A stretch of DNA of 64,000 nt. Origin: Neurospora tetrasperma FGSC 2508. Its lineage: Eukaryota; Ascomycota; Sordariomycetes; Sordariales; Sordariaceae. Below are positions 58,330 to 64,000 of the stretch, piece by piece. Both the position numbers and the translations under genes were made by a program. The stretch lies in NCBI RefSeq assembly GCF_000213175.1, contig NW_009799100.1, positions 5,242,345 through 5,306,344 on the forward strand, given 5' to 3'. How positions within the stretch are numbered: the first letter of the stretch is position 1; each line of letters opens with the position of its first letter. Below the pieces are notes generated by a model. It did not search any database and was not told the DNA's origin. It saw only the letters and a program-made list of their open reading frames with translations.

Positions 58330-59100
58330 TATCCTAAATTTAAATTAGTTGTATTTAAGAAATTCGATAGATAGTAGTCCGCCTTTATAGGATTCTTGAT
58401 CTAAATGTAAATTTATTTCTATTTTTATAGAGATTAGTTTAGCTTTAAGTTTAATAAGGTAATTTATACGGGAACTAAATTTGTAGATAGGGCCTTTATT
58501 TAATACAAATTTATTTTTAAAGATTTTTATAAGAATAGAAAAGACGCTTCGGACTTTATTAAGAAGATTTTAAGCAATTACAATGAATTTACTAAAGCTT
58601 TTATTCGAATTTTTAGAGAAAAGGATAAGACTCGTTAGGTTTAAGAGTATTTAATTTATTTTCAATAAATTAAATTTACCTTAATTTATATTATACTTTT
58701 TAAGTAGGACGCCTTTTCTAATAATATTAATAACGATAAGCTAATATAATTATTCTATAATAGCCTTAAGGAAAGAATTAAAGACGAATTCTATAAGGAA
58801 GACCGTCTTGAAACTACTAATATTTATATTAATATAGCTATTTGTATCGACGATCGATTATTCTAGTAGGAATAGGAGAGGAAAGGGAAATTAATTACCT
58901 TTATTCTTTTTAAATTTAATTATACTAATATAAAAAAGAAAAGGATTTAGGGAATTTACTTTTCCGGAACTATTTATATTAGATTTATAGAAATTGATAT
59001 AATTTAAATTAACCGAAGTAAGAAGGACTTTTCGAAGGTTAAATATTTTAATTACAGTAAGATTAGGTATATAAAGAGGGATTATTGCGCGCTTAAGTAA
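58330..59100 (+). pseudogene. Degenerate gag with mutated zinc knuckle
   Basis: Phrases such as KNRKDASDFIKKIL, EFTKAFIRIF, LKERIKDEFYKEDR and ICIDDRLF are retrotransposon Gag-like. Near 59035-59092 the CCHC knuckle region reads KYFNYSKIRYIKRDYC, in which most of the cysteines expected of the motif are tyrosines, the change G-to-A transitions produce. Several in-frame stops. Translation of this relic is not expected. Confidence 0.75.
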
Positions 59101-61049
59101 TTAAATTAGAAGAAAGTAGAAACTATTATAGTAGAAGAAGTTAAAGTAATTGAGATTATTAGCGCTGAATACAGTTAAAACGATTTGGAGGACGTTATAA
59201 ATAGAATTATAAATTTCGATTTGGAAGTATAATAGGAGGCCGATAATAAATATAAATAAGAAGGGCTTAATAAGGAAGATTCTAAGGAGGAGGTATAGGA
59301 TGATAATATACTCTAAATATAGATATACCGAGCCCCGATATAGGAAGAAATTTGTAATTTTCCTAATACCGACTGAATTCTCTTTATAACTATATATATA
59401 ATAAGTATTACTCTTCTCCTATTACTTTTATTAGCCTTTATAATTAAGGAATATTATTCTTCCGAATTCGTTAATTTATATTAATATAAATATTCTCATA
59501 ATTCCGCCGAAGGGTATTAAATAGAATTATTATAATATTATTTAAATAAGAGTAGGAAGGACGAATTATAGGACGCTTTTTAGAAGAAGCGTATAATTAT
59601 TATTAAAAGGGAACCCTAAACTATTTAGGAAGGATTTTTAAATATATTGGAGGCGTATTAATTAGTCGAAGGAGATACGGCTTAAATATACCCCCTTTAT
59701 TTTACTTACTATTATATACCGTAGTTTTAATATATTACTAATAATTACTATGAATATTATAGGAAGAAACAGGATAATTATTTTTGGCCTATTTATAGAT
59801 TCGACCGGTAAGGGTAATTTAAATTAATTATATATACCTTTAATCGAGCGGATATATAAATTGCCTTTATTATAGACGAATAATTCGTATTTAGTTTATA
59901 CCTTTTTATATAAATAAATAATTAATTAGTATTTAGGAAATTTATTATCCGCCCCCGCAATACTTATATTTATTTAAAATAGGGAGAAGTAAATCCCTAA
60001 TAATAATAGTACCCGATATTCGATTGCCCTATTTATATAAGATAGAAAGCCTAGGTTTATAAAATAGAAATTATATATTACGTCCAATAAGTTAATATGA
60101 ATGGAAGTACTAAGGATAAGGAAGCCGCTTGTTTAGTATAGTTATAAGAATATTGTTCGTTAAACGAGCCCGAATTTAAAGAAGAGGATACTTTTAATAA
60201 TTATTATTAGGAATTAGGAAATAGTTTAGGGCCTTTAAGGAGGCCCGGTAGAAATTAAATTCTTAAATAAAACGGATTATCCGGCGATATAGCCGTCGGA
60301 AAGATAAAATTTAAGACTTTATAATACTTATAGAGATTACTATTATAAAAGAAGGGAAAGAAGATTAGTGATTTAAAATTATAATTTATTAGAAGAATTA
60401 TTAAATTTTCGTATTAATAAATTCTAGAGTTTAATTGAATTTTATTTTATTTAAGTTCATTATTTAATTAAGGATTCTTTAAAAGAAGAAGAAGGTTCCT
60501 TTTGTAGTAAAAAGACCCTTCGAAATATAGATTGTAAGATAGGAAATATTACTACTTTTTATTATAGTAGAAGGTAAAATAATTGAAGTTAATTTTAATA
60601 TTATTAAAATAGGGCTATTTAAGGATATAATTTTAAAGTATTTATAGTATATTATATACAATTTGAATATTAATTGGAAGGAAGGTGGCCGCCTATATTC
60701 TAGGATATACTTAATTATTAATAGGAAAATTGGAATACGGGAGGAAGTGAGCTACGAAGGCGTTATTCTTTCGGCCCTATTATAAATAGTATAAGAAGTT
60801 ATAATTTATATTATTAATAAAAGTAGTAAAATTATAGAAGAAGGGTTAGTAATATTAGTAAAGGTATTAGTAATTAACGTTCAATATAAATTCGATTATT
60901 ATTAAAATTAATAAATAGAGAAGTTAAAAACGGTAATTTTAATAGAATATTAAGGATATCCGGCTTTCGTTAGTAAGTATTTTAAAGGATTATTATTATA
61001 AGGATTATAGAATTATAAAATTAAATTTAAGGAAGGAGTTAAATTTAAA

Positions 61050-63380
61050 TTCTTTAAAGTATATTATATTAATAAGAAGTAGAATATAGAATTAAGGAAG
61101 TATTTGGATAAAAATTTGAAATAAGGATATATTCGGGAATTTATATTACTAGCGGGGTACCCTATCTTCTTTATACTAAAGAAGAATAGAAAATTATATT
61201 TTTATATTAATTATAAATAGTTAAATTAGGAGATTATAAGAAATAATTATCCCCTACTCTTAATTTTATATATCCGAAGTTAATTAGGAGGAGTATAATA
61301 TTGTATATACTTTAATTTATTTATTACTTATATTTATATCCGAATTAAGGAAGGAGACGAATGGAAAATAGTATTTTATATATTTTATAAATATTATAAA
61401 TACTTTGTTATACCCTTTGGGTTAATTAATATACCTACAATATTTTAATCTGTTATTAATTATATAATTCGACCCTATTTTAATAAGTTCGCTATTTATT
61501 ACCTAAATAATATTTTTTTTTATTTTAAAATTTTTGTAGAATATAAGGAATATATAAGGAAAGTATTAAATATACTATATAAGTATAAATTTTTTGTTAA
61601 TATAGAGAAAAGCGAATTCTATATAAAAGAGATTATATTTTTTAGGTATTTAATTTTAAAGAATAAAGTTAGGATAGAATTAAATAAGGTAGAAGTTATA
61701 CGGAATTGGCCTATGCTTAGGAATACGACCGAAGTCTATAGATTTTTAAAATTTATTAATTTCTATTGGATATTTATATAGAATTATAGGAAGATTATTA
61801 GGCTATTATACGAATTTATCAGGAAGGAGGTTATTTTTATATAAGGAAAAACGGAAAAGGAAATTTTTAGGGCTATTTATAATATAATTACTATAGACCC
61901 TATATTGAAATTTTTTAACCTGAATAAGTTTTTTAAAGTCTAAATTAATATATTAAATTATATTATTAGAGGATAATTAGGGTAGTACGGCGATTAAAGA
62001 AAATTATATTTTATAGTTTTCTTTTTAAAGAAGTTAGAAGGACCCTATTGTAATTATTTTATTTATAATAAGGATTTTTTAATTATTATTAAAGTATTTT
62101 AAGAATAGAAGTTATATTTTAGTAGAATTATACATAAAGTATAAATTTATATTAATTATAATAATCTTTAGTATTTTAAGACTACGAAGGTATTTAATGG
62201 CCGCTAAATATAATAGGCTGAATTTTTATTAGAATTTAATTTTAAAATTAATTATAAGAAGGGTTCCGAGAACGTTTAAACCGATACTTTAAACTATTGG
62301 GCGGATTATATAAAAGATATAGTAGAAGCCTTTATATTATTATTTTAAGAATAATTAAATAGAATATTCGTATACTCCTTATAGGAATAAGTAGAGTACT
62401 ATACTATTTATAGGATTAAATTATATAACCTTAGTTATTAAACTATTATTGCAATTTCAAAAGAGTAATAGAAATAAGAAGATAGTATAGAAGAAGAAGT
62501 TGTCCTTTAGAGCGATAAGTTATAGTACTATAATAAGGCTTATATTTAGTTTAAATAGTACGAAATATTTATTATAGGAATATATACGTTTAAAATAGGA
62601 GGATATATGGGTATTATTAAAATTATAGTACGGATACGGTAGTATTACGATTTTCTAGGAATAAAAATCGAAGTAGTTCGAATATTATAAATTTATAAGT
62701 ATTATAGTAAAATTAGGGTTATAAAATATAAATTATATAAATTTTTTAAACTTTTAGAAGTTGTAAAAAGGCTATAAAATTCGGTAATTATAAATTTTAT
62801 TACTAAATTACTATTATTTACAAATACTACAATAGGAGTTATTTACAATAGTATTTTAATAGTAGTAAATAAATTAATTAAATAGAATTATTTTTTACTT
62901 TATAAGGAAATATAGTTAGTAGAATAATTTATAAATATAATTTATTAGAATATTATTTCGGTATATAGTTGGCCGAAGGAATAGATTATAGATAGGGATA
63001 TTAAATTTGCGTTTAAGTTTTAGTAAATATTAATAATTAAGTTCGGTATTAAAAGTAAAATATTAATAGTATATTATTTATAAATGAATAGCTAAATAGA
63101 AAGAATTAATTAAATTGTAGAATAATATTTGAGGAATTATATTAATTTCGAGTAAAGTAATTAGGTAGAATTATTATTAGTAGTATAATTAGTATATAAT
63201 ACTTCTCCTACGGAGATTATAAAAGTTTTCCCTTTCTTTATAAATTATAGGTATAAATTAGAATTTTTAGAAAGATTAAATACGAACATCCTTAAGGCTT
63301 TAATTAAGGCTGAGAAACTATATATACTATATAAAAAGTTTAAGGAAGAATTGGAATTCGTTAAATAAAAGATAAACCGG
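61050..63380 (+). pseudogene. Degenerate pol: reverse transcriptase, RNase H, integrase
   Basis: Reverse transcriptase blocks are clear (FILKKNRKLYFYINYK; IRIKEGDEWKIVFYIFYKYY; IPFGLINIP; NWPMLRNTTEVYRFLKFINF). The catalytic box at 61497-61511 reads YYLNN, both aspartates being asparagine codons (AAT AAT). RNase H follows (FLKKLEGPYCNYF; EFLLEFNFKINYKKGSENV). Integrase core and tail are recognisable near 62995-63250 (YLRNYINFE; YNTSPTEIIKVFPFF). Stops are scattered through every domain. Confidence 0.85.
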
Positions 63381-63689
63381 TATTTTAATAAAAAAAGGTT
63401 TGAGGGACTTCGCTTTAAGGAGGGGGATAAAGTCCTTTTATTTATTAGGAATCTTAGGATAAAGAGGCTAAATAAGAAATTTAATAACCGATAAGTAGAG
63501 CTATTTAAAATTAAGAAGAAAATCTCGGATATAATATATTAATTGAATATTCCTAATACTATAAAATTAAAATTATACTCCTTCTATATTATATTATTAG
63601 AATTAGTATTTAAAAATATACGAATTAATATAAGAATTAATATTAAGGACGAAGAAGAAGAATAGGATATAGAATAAATTTTGGATTTA

Positions 63690-63820
63690 TAAATAATAGA
63701 CGGAGAATTAGAATATTTTATTAAGTAGGAAGGGTTTGGCTTAGAAAATAATACTTAGAAACCCGTTAAAAATTTAAATTGCCCTAAGAAATTAGAGGAA
63801 TTCTATTAGAAGAACTTAGA
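63690..63820 (+). pseudogene. Chromodomain remnant at the integrase C-terminus
   Basis: The translated phrase DGELEYFIK, stop, EGFGLENNT, stop, KPVKNLNCPKKLEEFY matches the shape of a chromodomain (strands followed by a C-terminal helix), with the usual tryptophans replaced by stop codons. Such domains direct integration to heterochromatin in related elements. Confidence 0.7.
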
Positions 63821-64000
63821 TCGGCTAGGGATAGAAAACTATTTAATTAGGAAGTAGGGAAGGACGAAGTATTTAAGGACGATTAATTTATAGGTATAGA
63901 AATAATAGAAGTAAAAATATTTAATAATAATATTGTAGGTAAAGGTTTAGGTTCCCTTTCGGCGGCCCTTTTTTCCTTATTTTAAGTATTTAATTTAATT

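Larger units (their letters stand above)
56385..64000. other. AT-rich block with saturated RIP footprint
   Basis: From about 56.4 kb the sequence becomes strongly AT-rich, and especially past 58.2 kb it is almost empty of CpA and TpG dinucleotides while TpA is very frequent; line after line has zero to two CA/TG steps. Remaining G and C sit mostly in CpG, CpC, GpG or CpT/ApG contexts. This is the expected end state of repeat-induced point mutation, which changes CpA to TpA on both strands of duplicated DNA in Neurospora. No intact gene is present. Such blocks usually carry DNA methylation and H3K9me3. Confidence 0.85.
58200..64000 (+). mobile_element. Ty3/gypsy chromodomain retrotransposon relic, RIP-inactivated
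   Basis: Conceptual translation of the plus strand, with many stops, shows the order gag (about 58330-59100), protease region, reverse transcriptase (about 61050-61800), RNase H (about 62000-62330), integrase (about 62500-63380) and a C-terminal chromodomain (about 63690-63820). This is the Ty3/gypsy order, and the chromodomain marks a chromovirus-type element. The right end is not reached, and long terminal repeats could not be delimited; the left one probably lies between 57.7 and 58.25 kb. Frequent TAG/TAA in place of Gln and Trp codons agree with RIP. The element cannot be active. Confidence 0.88.

Overview
The window is nuclear DNA of a filamentous ascomycete, very probably a Neurospora species or a close Sordariales relative. 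The reasons are: genes interrupted by short introns (about 50-170 bp) with GTRNGT donors, CTAAC/CTGAC branch sites and CAG/TAG acceptors; proteins that read like Neurospora Erg5, eIF5A, Hsp88 and class VI chitin synthase; C-ending codons in the genes; and a right end saturated with the footprint of repeat-induced point mutation (RIP). All gene models below were assembled by eye from splice sites and reading frame, and nearly all close to an exact multiple of three.

Layout, left to right. 1-829 (minus): 5' part of a mitochondrial rhodanese-domain gene running off the left edge. 1951-3752 (minus): erg5, C-22 sterol desaturase. 3753-7957: long non-coding stretch. 7958-8326 (plus): small Ser/Lys-rich hypothetical. 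8912-10020 (minus): Yip1-domain membrane protein. 10723-11505 (minus): ubiquitin-L40 fusion with a split start codon. 11854-13933 (minus): RNA polymerase I factor Rrn7. 15009-15934 (minus): eIF5A. 17368-19496 (plus): Vps52. 19731-20945 (minus): tail-anchored TBC RabGAP. 22940-27136 (plus): large MMS1_N/DDB1-like protein. 28198-31745 (plus): eIF5B. 33756-36333 (minus): Hsp88 (Hsp110 class). 38591-41445 (minus): class VI chitin synthase. 45168-48825 (minus): UPF2. 50878-54185 (minus): multi-KH RNA-binding protein. From about 56.4 kb to the right edge the DNA is AT-rich and gene-free. It holds degenerate tandem repeats and a dead Ty3/gypsy chromodomain retrotransposon (gag, reverse transcriptase, RNase H, integrase, chromodomain in order, plus strand).

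The genes are mostly housekeeping. Protein synthesis and RNA surveillance are well represented (ubiquitin-L40, Rrn7, eIF5A, eIF5B, UPF2, KH protein), together with membrane traffic (Yip1, Vps52, TBC) and cell wall or membrane synthesis (erg5, chitin synthase). I see no operon-like system, CRISPR, biosynthetic cluster or confident tRNA/5S gene.

The most unusual signals are gene-structure features: a start codon split by an intron plus a 7-nt exon in the ubiquitin-L40 gene; a stop-free, frame-neutral 141-nt intron in hsp88; a 64-codon acidic open frame directly after the hsp88 stop; and the RIP-exhausted block with its approximately 170-bp repeats.
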